64,000 bases of DNA from Prorocentrum cordatum (taxonomy: Eukaryota > Sar > Dinophyceae > Prorocentrales > Prorocentraceae). The stretch is from the NCBI GenBank assembly GCA_963575745.1, contig CAUYUJ010020571.1:294882-358881 (forward strand), in the 5' to 3' direction. The notes beneath the pieces are model-generated. The model was not told where the DNA came from. It saw only the letters and a program-made list of their open reading frames with translations, and ran no database searches. The translations under genes and the position numbers were made by a program. This document shows positions 10,876 to 22,849 of this stretch, in pieces (the stretch's first letter is position 1; each line of letters opens with the position of its first letter).

Positions 10876-11458
10876 CTCTCGTCACCGACGTCGCCGTCGC
10901 CACCAGGAGGAGGAGGAGCAGCGGCGCCATCGGGAGGAGGGTGAACAGGGGAAGGGAGGTGGCTCAGAGGTGGGGAGGTGGCCTTGAGGCTGCTCTGGTC
11001 ATCCGTACCCCTCCCCCCCCGCTGACAGGGCGCCGTGGCTGCCCTCTCTCTCCGCCCATCCCTCGACCCCCACTTGCAGCATCGCTGAACAGTCGCCACG
11101 ACCCTCGCCCATGTCGCCCTCTTTCATCGGCTCCCCTTCTGCACCGTGTCCCCATCAACCATTTTGAGCGCACCATGGTCCCTTGGCTATCTGTCCGCTC
11201 CTCGTTTCGTTTTCTCGAGCTTCTCCCCTAAACTCATCATTCAGCATCCCTCCAAGCCTGCCTAGCTTTTTTTCCAGCGCCCTCCTGCTTGATGCTCTCC
11301 TTCCGCAGTCTTTGCCATCCCAAGGCCAGCTGCGTGTGTAGCGAACGCGGGGACATTTAGCCGCACATGCTTGGCATTGGATTACGTTGGACAAGAAACC
11401 TCAGCAGACGCTAGGGTGTGCCCAACTCTGGATGTCTCATTTGCCCGCCATGCCCGAG

Positions 11459-11519
11459 GTTGTTGCGCCCACTCCGATCGCTGAACGCGGCCCCGCAGAT
11501 GAAGGTGCTGGTAAACACG
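11459..11519 (+). CDS. Channel exon: S4 voltage sensor
   Basis: A 61-base exon coding for the end of the voltage sensor and the S4-S5 link: LLRPLRSLNAAPQMKVLVNT. Arginines occur at every third position; LRPLRS followed by MKVLVNT is typical of S4 in Ca2+/Na+ channels. The acceptor is CCGAG before 11,459, and the first base completes an Arg codon in the frame AGG. The donor is a GC site at 11,520 (ACG-GCGCCA). Joining to the next exon gives LVNTALSSVLKLGNV, the expected S4-S5 sequence. The upstream half of S4 must lie in another exon. Confidence 0.8.
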
Positions 11520-13287
11520 GCGCCACTTTCGGGACTACCTGAAACAGGGGTAGGACCGGGCCTTTCGTCTCTCCCGTCGTTCCCTCGTTCTCCCTCTCTT
11601 TGTCTCCCTCTGTCCCTCTCCGTGTCTCGTCTTCTCCTGCCCCCTTGCCCTTCTCTTCGAGTGCTGGTAGCGCATACAGGCCATTCTGCCCCGGCGCTCC
11701 CCAAACCACGGCACCAATAAGCCCGTGCGCATGCGACCACAATATCATTGTGGAACATTTCGGGAGGTGTCTACGGCACTGCTTGGGTACGATGATGTGT
11801 GGTTGCTCACTCAGACCGTACAGGATTAGCCAGATCACCGCTTGCACTGAAGGGGGCCTTGCGAAGACTGAGAGAGTAAGTAACACGTCGCTGTCGGAAG
11901 GCTTCCGGGTTCCCGGTCCCGGGCTCCCGCGTTCTGGATTTGGGAGTTTTGGGTGGGTTTCGATTGGCGGGGGGGGTTCCGGGGTCCCTGCTTCTGGCTT
12001 GTGGGCCGATCCTGGTGGACGGCCGGGTCCCCTTTGGTTCCAGGCCCTGGGCTCCTGGCACGGAGAGAGATTCAGTGGAGATGCGCAGGAATACAGACAT
12101 AAAAGAGGGACAGAGAGAGAGAGGGAGTGTGAGCGATATAGAATCAGTACATCTATGTTCACATCTGAGCAACCATGTAGAAGGAGAGATGCTATAGAGG
12201 GTACGAATGTGTATACTAGGAGTGGGTGTTTCTCATGTGTTGGAAGGATGGTGGCCTCTTGGGGGCCTCCTTGAGGCCATTTGTAGCCGTCTTTTTTGAG
12301 GGGGGGGTCTTGGGGCCTCCCGGAACACTCCTAGAGGCATAGTGTATACCCATCCTGGTCTATGTCGTCCCATCTTGAAGGCGATCTGAGACCATGTCGG
12401 AGCCAGGTTGGGCCATCGTGAGCGCTGTGAGCCGTCACCGCCCCCCCGTCCAGACCCAGGGAGGGGGAGGGGTGAACCCCTCCCAGCAGGGGAAGAAGGG
12501 GGTCGGAAGAGGAAGATCCTTGGACCACCCCAGCCCACAGGGCTGGTGGGACTGTTCGTTCTCGCGCTCGAAGCCTCCCCGCGCTCCTGCCGCGGCCTCC
12601 TCACGATCCTGCTACTCCTTGCACGCCCCTCTTCCTCGTCATCCCCCTTGTCTGTCATGTCCTCCTGCCCTCGGCGCACCCTCCTCCTTCCGGGGGAGGA
12701 CGGCAGGGCGCCACAAGGCGCGCGCGCGGACCGCGCGCTCTTGAGGACGAAGAGGGGTACACACATGGTGCATTTCTAATTTTTCGAAGGTTCTTTGATT
12801 TTTTTGGGGGCCAAGTACAAATGAGCACGACTAGAAATGAGCACGATTAGAAATGAGCGACGTGTAGCTTTGCACGGCATGCCATGTTTTGCCCCCTCCT
12901 CTCTCCTCACCCCTTAACTGTAGGCACATTAGACATCGGCCTACCAGCGGGTGCCCCCGCGGAGCTTCCTCGTCCCCCGATGGCCCCAGGGGCCCGCAGA
13001 AGCTTGGGGACACCCTGGGACTCTGAAAGATCGACGAAGACTGTACCCAGCCGTCTCCCATAGCAAGACTCACTCGTATGGTTTTTTGTTGTAAATTGTT
13101 CCACGCCGTACTGCCACCACGCGACTAGTGATGCCTAAGGGGAGTCGCAGCGGCTTGCTGGGAAATGGGCGATTCGACACGTATTCGCGGGTCGTCGTCG
13201 TCGTCGTCCAGGGCCGCAGCCAGCGACTCAGACGATAAAGCAATCTGTTGTATTCGCCCTTGCCAAAGTTGACGAATCGCTTGGCAG

Positions 13288-13444
13288 GCGCTGAGCTCGG
13301 TCCTGAAGCTCGGGAACGTGATCGTGCTGGGGGCGTTTCTGTTCGCGGTTTTCGGCATCGTGGGGATCTCGCTGATGCCCCACGTGATGTACCGCCACTG
13401 CCGCGCGACAGAGGAGCGTCTCCAACGGCTGATTGCCGCTCCTG
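13288..13444 (+). CDS. Channel exon: S5
   Basis: Reads ALSSVLKLGNVIVLGAFLFA then VFGIVGISL, a hydrophobic helix with the FGIxGxxL motif of S5, followed by MPHVMYRHCR, matching the Cys-containing start of the S5-pore turret. The acceptor is GGCAG at 13,283-13,287 and the phase is 0, which fits the preceding S4 exon exactly. The frame meets a stop at 13,450; a GC donor at 13,445 would end the exon before it. The pore helix and S6 should follow downstream but were not recognised. Confidence 0.8.
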
Positions 13445-14440
13445 GCAGTTGATTATCGGGCAGCGGAGTTTGGCAAGGTGGAGGCGGGGCAGGGGGATGA
13501 GGAGGGGGGGGAGCAGGAGGAGAAGGAGGAGGAGGACAGCAGCAGAGATGCTGCCAGCGCACTAGGCGAGATGAGGGGCGGAAGGATGAGGAGGAGAAGG
13601 ACGAGGAGGACGCAGAGGGGGAGGAACTGGAGGAGGAGGAACCGGAGGAGGAGCTGGAGGAGGAGGAGGAAAAAGAAAACGAAAAAGCAGATGAGGAGGA
13701 AAAAGGAGGAGGAGTAGGAGGAGAAGGAGGAGGCGGAAAAGGAGCAGAAGGAGGAGGAGGAGGAGGAGGAGGAGGAGGAGGAGGAGGAGAAGGAGGAGGA
13801 GTTGGAGGAAGAGGGGGAGGAGGAGGGAGGGCGCAAGAGAGGCGGCTGCCCCCCGTCCTCCTCTTCATCCCGCTCCTCCGTCCGCTCATCCCTCTGGTCC
13901 TCCCCCGCTCCTCTGCGCGCCCGCGCCGTGCCGAAGGCAGGGTGCCCTCTCTGGCAGTCACCGCGCCCCCGCACGCGCCCCCCAAGGGGTGCTGGGCCGA
14001 GGGGCGCCCATGCAGGCTTGATGTTGCGGCATCGCCCTCCTTCGACCCGTTTCCACCTCTCCTCTTCCAGACCTCTTCCTTCTCCTCCTCATCCTTTTTA
14101 CGTTGGTCAGACTTAAAATGAGCAGCTGCAGCGTTTTTGAATTATGTAAGCCCGACCCGACGCACAAAGTACTTGGCGGGCGCCGCGAAACAAGCTGGCA
14201 GAGAAGGCGGCGGCACGAATAGAAACAATAGTAGGCGCCCGCCAGGTACGGCAGCCCGTACATTAGTATAATAAGCCCCCTCATAGCCATCTACAAACCA
14301 AGTGATAGGTACCCTGCGATGTAGTTCTACATGCTGCCATGTAGGAGCAACGGCAAATAAGTGAGTGCAGAGTCCTGTCTGCGCAGGATCTTGGTGACAA
14401 GGGAAGCCAGCTTGCGTCATGCTTGAAAGTAAAGTAGTCA
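13445..14440. other. Purine tract and unassigned sequence after the S5 exon
   Basis: Bases 13,484-13,832 are a GGAGGA-type purine tract. The rest to 14,440 has no recognised coding segment, though the missing pore and S6 exons may lie in or beyond it. Confidence 0.5.
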
Positions 14441-15400
14441 GACTTGCAAGCACGCGAGCAGGGTGGTTAAGGCTGGCCTGGAGGCTGGTCTGTGCGTCGA
14501 GGTACACGCTGTCAAATGCTGTTCCACCCCCGTCCTACAGATCCCCCGCAGACCCGCCTCAGCCCATATCCATTCATTGGTATATGCTGAGAGTGTGGGC
14601 AGCCACAGGCGACATGCTTATGGACGTCAGGCAAAAAAAAAACAGTCCTTGGGATGTTGCCCAGGGTTTCAGGTGCACCCCGAACCTTAGAGCTGAGGAG
14701 GTGGCAAAGAATGGCTTACTGAATATATGAGGAAGGAGCAAGAGCTGAGATGGTGAAGCTGGCCACTGTAGGCTGGCCTGTTGGAAGTGTTGCAGGTATG
14801 GCTGTCATGGTATAGCCGACAAAAAACAATGTCGGTAGACATTCCAGAGTGTAGCAATTCTTGGGTTGTTACCCAGGGTTGTCAGGTTAACCTCTAACCT
14901 CATCGGTCCCAGGATCCACGTGCTTTTTGTGGATCTTCTCGGGTTTAGCACGAACCCTTTGTGTCAACTGTGTACAGGGCTGGCCTCGAGGCTGGCCTGT
15001 GTCGAACCTGGCGCTGGAGGCAGTTATGTTATACACAGTTGTTCAAGGCTGGCCTCGAGGCTGGTCTGAGCCTAGCTTGGCGCGGTCGGCTGTCTGCTTC
15101 GTTCCATACCTGTTGCAGAGTATGGCCAGCAGTAGGCAAGATAACTACCTGGTCAGAAACAAAGTGTAGCAGATCTTGGGGTGCCGCCCAGGATTTTATG
15201 GGGCACCCCCAAGCCGCAACGGCAATGGAGTAAGGGGGGGGAGTGCGTGAAGTAATGCAAGGAGGGGGCAGGTGAGTGAGTTGGCTATGCTGTAATATTT
15301 GCAAGTACGCGAGCATCCGGATATGAAGGTTGGCTTGGTGGCTGGCGTGTGCAACACAAGGTACAAGCTGCATGAGATGCTCAGGTTCCCCACCTCCTCC
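14440..15400. repeat. Diverged repeats with GGCTGGCCTSGAGGCTGG core
   Basis: The core AAGGCTGGCCTCGAGGCTGG or a close variant occurs near 14,470, 14,980, 15,045 and 15,330. A partner motif, TTGGG followed by KCCCAGG, occurs near 14,650, 14,865 and 15,178. The units are about 300-400 bases and diverged. No protein was recognised. Confidence 0.6.
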
Positions 15401-16320
15401 ACCACTGCGAATGCCAACCCCCTCTCCCAAATATCAGAGTGAGGCCGTCAGCGAGAAGGACGGGTGGCCGTAAGGTATTTGCTCTGGTTGCCAGGTAGCG
15501 TCGCTTTTGTAAGGTGGCACAGCAACATCAGAGCACGTAGAGAGAAGTGGCGTCGGGAGACTACCAGAGTTAGGGGCGCAGCGAGTAAAAAGTGGGATCG
15601 ATCCCTGTAAGTTTTGGGGCCCTAGACACGCGGCACGCGCGCCCTGGCTCTTGCGCCGAGGAGCTGCGAGGGGCAGGAGGCTTTCGCCTCCTTTCCCCAG
15701 GAGTTTCCTTCCGTGGCCGGAGGGGGGGGGGGGGGGGGCGAACGGCGAGCGACGAACGAGCGACGAGCGAAAATACAGAGGTCCGAACTCCAGAGCACAG
15801 CGCGCAATATCATTAACACGTCCGAGCTCTAGGGCGCAGCGGGCAAGTCCGGGGGGGCCAGGGGAGAGGGCGAACGAGTGGGCCAGGGGGGCCAGGGGTG
15901 GGGGGGCGAGGGGGGCGGGGTCCAGGGCGAGGGCAGTGCTGGAGTGGGGGGCTGGATCCAGGGCCAGGCCAGGCGGCCAGGGAGGCAGGGGTGGGAGGGG
16001 GGGCTGGGCCCAGGGCAGGGGCAGGGGGGTGGGATGGGTCCAGGGCATGGACGGGGGGGCCAGGGGGGGGGCGAACGAACGAACGACGACGACGCACGAA
16101 CGAATGAACTACGACGAAAATAAGGAGGCCAGGGGGGTAGAGGGCGACGAACGGGAGGCCAGGCGCGGAGGATGGGGGGAGCTGGGCCCAGGGGGTGGGT
16201 GATGGGGGCGAGGAGGGCCGGGGGGGGGCTGGGTCTGGGGCAAGGCCGGGGCGGCCAGGGGGGGGGGCGATAACGAACGAACGAACGACGGCGACGAAAA
16301 TAAAGAAGTCCTTGCTCTAG
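15400..16320. other. G-rich intergenic region
   Basis: After 15,720 the plus strand is dominated by G runs and by GAACGAACGACGACG segments (15,740-15,770, 16,070-16,110, 16,275-16,300). No gene is seen; the long Gly/Arg frames come from base composition. Confidence 0.6.
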
Positions 16321-18690
16321 AACGCAGCTGTGCAAGGCGAGGACGCGGCCGGGGTGGAGGTGCGCGCTGGCCGGCGGGGGAGGGGCGCGGAGAGCGCGCG
16401 CGGGCCGCCGAAGGGGGTCTGGCGCCGCGCCGCGCCGGGGCAGAACTGAGGGCGGCGGGGGGGGCGACGCGAGATCGGAGTTCGGGGCGGATGGGGGCGC
16501 AGCTGCTGCGGCCAGAGGGATGGCAGGGACAAGGGGGCCGCTGGGGACAGAGCTGGGAGCTGGGGGCGAGGGGGTGGGGGGCGCGAAATAAATTTGTCAG
16601 GGCGGAGGGGGCGCTCGGCTAGGGGGGGCTGAAGGGTGGCGAAGACAAGGGGGCCGCTGGGGGCAGAGCTATAGAGGCGGCGGCGCTGGGGAGGGGGTGG
16701 CGGGAGGGGCGACGCGAAACAGGCGGGGGGGGGGGGCGGGGAAGAGGGGGAAGGGGGGGTGCGACGCGATGCGGCGTAATGTTGTCGGTGCGGAGGAGGC
16801 ACTGGGCGGGGCCCCGTTAGAGCGCGGGGGGGCGCCGGGGGAGGGGGGGCGACGCGACGCGGAATAGCGCAGCCGGGGCAGAGGGGGCACTGGCCCGCTG
16901 AGGTGCGCTGGGGAGGGCGGCGGGGGGCGGAGAGGAGGGGTGCAACGCGACGCGGAATGACTCGGTCGCGGCGGAGGGCGCCGGGCGGGGGCGCCGCGGG
17001 GGTGCGCTGGGGGGGTGTCTGCGACGAGACGCGGGATAAAGTGGTCGGGGCGGCGGGCGCGCTGGGCTGCGGGGGGGGCGCGACGCCGGTTTGCATTTGG
17101 CTGCTGGGGGGCGCTGGCCGGGGCGGAGCGGGCGGGCACTCGGCGAAGGTTCCACTGGGCCGCCGGGGAACGCCCGGGAAGCGGGGGCGGGGGCGGGCGG
17201 GGGGGCGACGCGACGCGGAATAGAGCGGTCGGCGCGGAGGGGGCATTGGGCGGGGCTCGCTTCCACTGGGCCGCGGGGGGGCGTCGTTGTGGGGGCGCGA
17301 CGCGACGCGGGATTAAGTGGTCGGGGCGGCGGGGGCACCGGGCGGAGGTTCCCTTGGGCCGCCGGGGAACGCCGGCGGAAGGGGTGGGGGGCGACGCGAC
17401 GCAGTCTGGGCAACGGGGCATTGGGCCGCGGTTCCGCTGGGCCGTTGGGGTGTTCTGGCGAGGGGGAGGGGCGGGGGGTCAGCGGGTGCGGGTGGGGCGG
17501 CGCGAGGCAGAATAATTTTGGGGCGGGGTGCGCGCTGGGCGGGGTCTCCGCTGGGGCGCGGGGGAACGCTGGGGGGAGGGGCGACGCGACGCGGAGTGAA
17601 GTGGGCGGGGCGGAGGGGCATTGGAGCGCCGGCGAGCGCCAGGGGAAAGGCGGCGGCGGTGGGGGGCGGGGCGGGGGGCGCGACGCGACGCGGAATAATG
17701 TAGTCGGGGCGGAGGGGGCGCTGGGCGGGATCTTCGCTGGGGCGCGGGGGAACGTTGGGGAGGGGGGCGGCGCGATGCGGAATGAAATTGTCGGGCCGAG
17801 GGGCCCTGGGCCGCCGGGGAAGGCGGGGGCGGGGATGTGCGCGCAATGCGATGCGGCGGAGGGGGCCATGGGCGGTGGTTTGCATTTGGCCGCTGGGGGG
17901 CGCTGGCCGGGGCGGTGCGGGCGCTCGGCGGAGGCTCCGCTGGGCCGCCGGGGAACGCCCGGGAAGGGGGGGCTGGAGTGGGAAGGGGGGAGGGCGACGC
18001 GACGCGGAATAGAGCGGTCGGCGCGGAGGGGGCATTAGGCGGGGCTCGCTTCCACTGGGCCGCGGGGGGGCGTCGTTGAGGGGGCGCGACGCGACGCGGA
18101 ATGAAGTGGTCGGGGCGGCGGGGGCACCGGGCGGAGGTTCCATTGGGCCGCCGGGGAACGCCGGCGAAAGGGGTGGGGGGCGACGCGACGCAGTCTGGGC
18201 GAGGGGTCATTGGGCCGCGGTTCCGCTGGGCAGCTGGGGGATTCGGGCGAGCGGCGGGGCGCGGGGGCGGGGTGGGGCGAAGCGATGCGGAATGCAGTGG
18301 TCGGAGCTCTAGACGCCCTGCGCAAGAGAATGCAATTGTCGGGGCGGAGGGGGCGGCGCGACGCCGAAGAGCATTGGGCTGCGGGGTGGGGGGGGGGGGG
18401 GGGGCGAGGGCGGCGCGACGGCGGGGGCGCGCGCGGCGCGGCGACGCCGAAATCCAGTGGTCGCGGCGGAGGGACCCTAGGAGTATTGCGCTGCCGGCGA
18501 GGATGGGGGGGCGGCGGGGGGCGCGGGGGCGGCGCTCGGTGAGGCGAGGCCGGAATGAAGTTGTCGCGGCCGAGGGCGCGATGCGCCGGACTGCAGGAGA
18601 GGGGGGGGGGGCGGGGCGGGGGCTGTGCGACGGGAGAGGGGGTGGCGTGACGACGCCAGGATAAATTTGATGCGGCGGGGGGGGCGGCGC
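16320..18690. repeat. GC-extreme 93-base satellite with a 790-base higher-order repeat
   Basis: GCGACGCGACGCGG recurs at 17,205, 17,297 and 17,391 (92-94 bases apart) and elsewhere. The stretch 17,095-17,460 is repeated almost unchanged at about 17,885-18,250, giving a second period near 790. Between repeats run GTCGGGGCGGAGGGGGC and GGGCCGCCGGGGAACGCC. The unit is close to 31 codons, so long frames exist on both strands without being genes. Confidence 0.85.
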
Positions 18691-18694
18691 GCTG

Positions 18695-18794
18695 NNNNNN
18701 NNNNNNNNNNNNNNNNNNNNNNNNNNNNNNNNNNNNNNNNNNNNNNNNNNNNNNNNNNNNNNNNNNNNNNNNNNNNNNNNNNNNNNNNNNNNNN
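18695..18794. other. Assembly gap
   Basis: Exactly 100 N. Closely related sequence (GTGGTCGGAGCTCTAGAC) occurs on both sides, at about 18,299 and 18,800, so the gap lies within repeated DNA. Confidence 0.98.
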
Positions 18795-19799
18795 TAAAGT
18801 GGTCGGAGCTCTAGACACCCTGTGCAAGAGAATAAATTTTTGAGTGCGGCAAGGCAGGCAGAGTGAATGGAGGCTTTGGCACTTCTCGGGCGGCTGCCCG
18901 GGTTTTCGGGTTTGCCCCGAACCACTTGGGCCTGGGGCCCCGAACGCATCGATGGCTGTGGAGTAGGTGGCACTGAAGGTTGCACTGGCATGTCCAGGCA
19001 GCGCACGATTCTTGGGCTGCTTCCCTCGGCCATCGAGATTCCGCTTGCTGGGCGCGCGCCCCTCGCGGGGGCGGCAATCGGAAGGCGCGAGCGCATCTGG
19101 GCAAGCAGCAGCGACGGAAGAGGTGGGGGGGCAGGAGCCGCGGGCAACCGAAGGGGAAGGGAATTCATATTCCTATGCATCCAAGGGGCGCAGTCCTCCC
19201 CCCCCTCTTCTTTTTCCCCCTCTCTCCCCCCCCCCCCTCCTCTCCGTCCGTGGCCATTGCGGCTCAGAGCTGTCATGTTTGAACGTCGGCTCAAATGAGC
19301 CTCGCACGCTGTGGATCTGATTCGCCCCCCGTCTCAGGCTGCGCGCTTCGCGGCACGCGCCCGGGCGCGTGCGGGGGGGCGCGCGGGCACAGCTGCTAGT
19401 GCTTCACGTGCCTTTCGCCTTCTCGCATTTCGTTCTGATGGGCATTGCCATGGTCTTAACAGCGGGGTTTGCGCAGAGTTCTGCCCTTTTCTACTCGGCG
19501 CAGGTTCCGGCACATTGGCGTCGCACATCAATTCACGGGGCATTGCGCTGATCCCTGGGAGGTGTCTTTTTTTGCTTGTCTCCAGGAAGAGCTTCGGATT
19601 TCGTCTCCGCACAGCGCTGCGCCCGCCCGTGCCGCGATCGCCCCGCGTTTTTCGGTGGCGCATCGTCGTCGGCTGGTGAGGGGCGCTTTCAACCAGCTGG
19701 CTCGGAAGTTTACGCCGTCTCTAACGGCGCTGGCGCCGCGAGCTGCGGCACCGTCCGCCGCGCCGCCCTCGGCCCCAGCTTTGCCGCGGGGCGCGCAGG
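18795..19799. other. No gene confidently seen
   Basis: Moderately GC-rich sequence with open but low-complexity frames. It may include the 5' region of the retroelement that follows, but I found no terminal repeat here. Confidence 0.4.
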
Positions 19800-21892
19800 G
19801 CGCGCGCGACGCGCACTTGACCTCCTACATCTCCCTTGCGGAGGACATGAATGGCAAGATCGCGCACTCGGAGGGCACCGAGGGGAACTGTCGGGAGCCG
19901 AGGTGGCGGAGTCAGAGACCGCCCGCCGCGAGGAGGCTGAGGCGTCGGCGTCATCTTCTTCTTCCCCTGCTTCCGGTGGTTCTGAGGGTTCGCATCATTA
20001 TTCTTCGGGTTCTCCCAGGGCGAAGGGCGTCCTTGGGAAAGAGGCCGAAGGCCGCGTTAACCAGCGACTCGACGACATGAGCCTGGGAGTTCGCGCATAC
20101 GGCATCCTCACAAAGGGGCTTATGCGGCCCCCCACCTAAAGAGCGCCCGCCGTTTAAATCACGTCTACACCCCGCAGTCACTTTGGCCCGGGCCCCCTTC
20201 GGGGCAGGGGCGGCAGGGACCTCGAGGTGCTTCGGCGCGAGGCCCCCGTCTTCTTCCCGCGGCCAGCGGCGAGCCCCCAGGCCGCCGGTCGCCACATTGC
20301 GCGGGCCGAGAGCCCCCCAGGCCCAGCGCTGCGCATTTCTGTGGGATGGCGCTGCGAGGGCGTCGGCGGCGATGCGCGCCCGGGAGCCTCGATGGCCGTT
20401 CCCCCGAGGCGCGTGGTTCGACGCGCGGTCGAACGGCGAGCCGCTTGGCAGCCTCGCCCTGTCGGCAGGCGACCTGGGCGCAGGTCGCGACTCAGTGGGC
20501 CAGCCGCAAGGCCGCAAGCTGCTTCGCATCGAGGTCGCGCGCGCGCGCTCGACGAGAGCGGCGACGCCGCTGGCGCGGCGCCGGGCCGCTGCCTGCGCGC
20601 CATGCGGGCGCCTCCGACGCATGCTTCAGCTGGTGCGCTCAGGCCGCGGGCGCGGCTGGAGGGCGGCCCGCGGGCGCGATCTTCCACCTCTGCGGGCGCG
20701 CGCAGGAAGAGTGCTCCGCGGGTTGCCCGATCGGCGCGAGCAGCGTGGATCACTTCGACGTCTGGCACCTGGCGGACGAGCGCGACTGCGAGGAGGTGCA
20801 GGCCGGACTCCACCTCGCGCCAGCGCCGAGCGGCGGGCTACGTGTAGCCCCCAGCATCGGCTGCCCCACGCCTGGTGGCAGCGCTGCTGGCTCGGGCGAC
20901 GAGGCCAGCCGCCGGGGGCAACTCCCGCTGCCGCCACTTCCGCCAGCGGCGCGGCAGCCCCCGCCTCCGGAGCCGGCGCCCCCCGTGGAGGACCTCGATG
21001 CCGACGAGGAGGAGCCCTCGGCGAAGCGCCCCCGCGTTGCTTGCCCAGGCCGTGGCCAGAGCGCGGCATCGGTCCTCGGAGGGAGCCCCCTTGACGACGA
21101 GGCGGCCAACCTCGAGGGCCTGGCGCCGGACGGGCGGCTCGCCCAGCTGGGGCAGCGGCTGCCGGGCAGTGGAGCTGGAGGAGGCAGCCGCGCAGCAGCC
21201 AAGAATGCCCCGGGCCCTGGTGCCGCGCGGGCGCTGGCGCCGCGCGCGCAGGATCACGTCGCTGCTGGGGGCGCTGCGCGGCCCGCACCTGCTGCTGGCA
21301 GCCGCGAGCGTTTGGCAGGGATGCTAGCGGCTGCTCTGCTCGGCGGGGAGGGTGGCGGCGAGCTCAGCGAGGGCGGCTCGAGTGCGCTGGGCGGAGACAT
21401 GCACCAGGGGGTGAACATCAAGCGCGACTTGTCCCAGAAGATCGCGGAGCAGCGCCCCGGGGCGCTGCTGGAGAACGGGCATATCCGAGGCCAGTTCGCC
21501 CGGCAGCTGGCTGACGCGGGGCCTTCGGACCCGCTCAGCCCGCGCGTGGTCAAGTACCTCAACGCGGTGTTCTTCGTGGCCCATCCTACCTGGGGTCTCG
21601 AGGTGGACGAGGCGCGCGCGCGCGCTGAGGGCGCTGGGCATGGATGGGCTGCCCAAGGGCCAGGTCGTCGAGGTCTGCGACTTGCATGCTCGCGCAGGAA
21701 TTCAAGGCCAGGACGATGGCGCTGCGGGGCGGCCACCGGCGCAGCGCGCGGTGGCTCACCCTGGCCCCCAACCAGAGCCCCCCCGCGGGGGCGTCGCGGG
21801 GCGAGGAGGCGGCCGCGGAGCGCGTGGAGGCCCGCGAGATGAAGCTCGCCGAGCTGAGGCGCCGCCTGTCCGAGAAGCGAGGGCTGGGCTAG
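19800..21892 (+). pseudogene. Gag-like ORF1 of the retroelement, frameshifted
   Basis: Protein-like stretches occur in shifting frames. Near 19,800-20,139 are SYISLAEDMNGKIAHSEGTE and, in another frame, GKEAEGRVNQRLDDMSLGVR, ending in TAA. Near 20,670-20,810 is FHLC...HFDVWHLADERDCEEVQ. Near 21,395-21,600 are NIKRDLSQKIAEQRPGALLE and DPLSPRVVKYLNAVFFVAHP. The end (21,644-21,892, another frame) has FKARTMALRGGHRRSARWLT and a charged helix. This order resembles the first ORF of dinoflagellate retroelements as I remember them. No CCHC zinc knuckle was seen. It is Pro/Ala-rich between the conserved parts. Confidence 0.5.
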
Positions 21893-22849
21893 GGCTTTGG
21901 CCGGGGGCCCTCTCCAGTTCGGGGGAAGAGGTTGCCCTGCAGGCCGAGGTCTCGTGGAAGCGAGGCCCCGGGCCCCGACAGCGACGCCCGTGGCGGGCTC
22001 GCCAGCTGCCCTGAGGATCCTGGCAGGGCGCGTGCCGGCCCCCGACGGTCGCGCGGCAGCGGACAGGCAGCCCGCCTCTCGGGGCTCGGCCCCGGGGGCG
22101 CCAAGCACCGCTGGAGCAGCCGCAGCCCCCGCCCACCCCGCCCCTCGACTGGGGCAGCAATCTCTCATGGACGCAGGCGCAGCAGGGGCAGCGGCAGGCG
22201 ACCTCGCCCGGGGACCATCATGGAGGGAGGCGAAGAACGCCCACCCTCAGCGCCGACACGAGAGCCGGCGTGAATGGAAGGCTCGATTGGGGCTCGCGAA
22301 GATGGCCAAGCCGCCGGGCCGCGGACGCGCGACCGCAGCGGGCCGCGGGCGCGGAGCTGCAGCGGGCCGCGGGCGCAGCGCAGGGCTGCCCAAGGGAGCC
22401 GGGGCCCCCAGGGCCCTTGCGGGGAGCCGCTGAACCTCGACGGAGGCAGTCCGGGCGAGGAGGCTGGCTCGGCCCCTGTGGTGCGCGAGCTCGGGCTGTT
22501 CACCGTCGCTGAGGAGGGGGATGCCGATTTGCCCGTGGGCCCGACGAACGCCGCGAGCCTCTGGAGGTCTCCGCTGGAGCCAGAGGCTGCTGTTGGCGTG
22601 AGGCGTTGGAAGCGTGCCGCTACTGGTGGGGCAGCGTGGGCGGGGTCGGCAGCCTCGAGGGGCGGCGCGTTGGCCCGGGGAGGGTCGGGGAGCAGCTCGG
22701 TGAGCACCCTGAGCCCCCCCCCCGAAGGCAGGCACGGTCGCGCGACCGCTCCATGGAGGAGAACGAGCAGGAGCGTCACCTGCGAGGACCCGCACAGAGC
22801 CGGCGTTGGCGGAAGATGTTGGCTGGCGCGGGCAGTCGCGGCACCCGGA
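21893..22849 (+). other. Linker between the gag-like region and reverse transcriptase
   Basis: GC-rich with Gly/Ala/Arg-rich frames and short GGGCCGCGGGCGC repeats (22,315-22,380). It is probably the unstructured link of the polyprotein; no domain was seen. Confidence 0.4.

Larger units (their letters stand above)
6142..11458 (+). other. Large intron region between S3 and S4 exons
   Basis: Over 5 kb. It holds GA repeats (6,355-6,475), a purine-rich tract (7,540-7,990), a pyrimidine-rich tract (9,000-9,520) and a GTC/GCC block (10,552-10,875). One or more short channel exons for the S3-S4 link should lie here; a weak candidate near 7,110-7,140 (LRGLADLRPA) was not accepted. A minus-strand frame at 8,261-8,836 has a somewhat protein-like part, but I could not support it. 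Confidence 0.5.
4259..13444 (+). other. Voltage-gated cation channel gene (five exons seen, S1-S5 of one domain)
   Basis: Five short plus-strand exons between 4.26 and 13.44 kb read as consecutive segments of one ion-channel repeat: S1, S2, S2-S3, S4 and S4-S5/S5. The order is right, and three of the four junctions join in frame with plausible splice sites. The product would be an integral membrane channel of the voltage-gated Ca2+/Na+ superfamily. The short link between S3 and S4 was not located with confidence, and the pore loop and S6 were not found. Introns run from 0.7 to over 5 kb and are full of microsatellites. Whether it has one domain or four cannot be told from the window. Confidence 0.75.

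Noticed and set aside
16317-18300. Long Pro/Arg/Ala-rich ORFs
   Set aside because: They come from a GC-extreme satellite with a unit of 31 codons and have no protein-like order.
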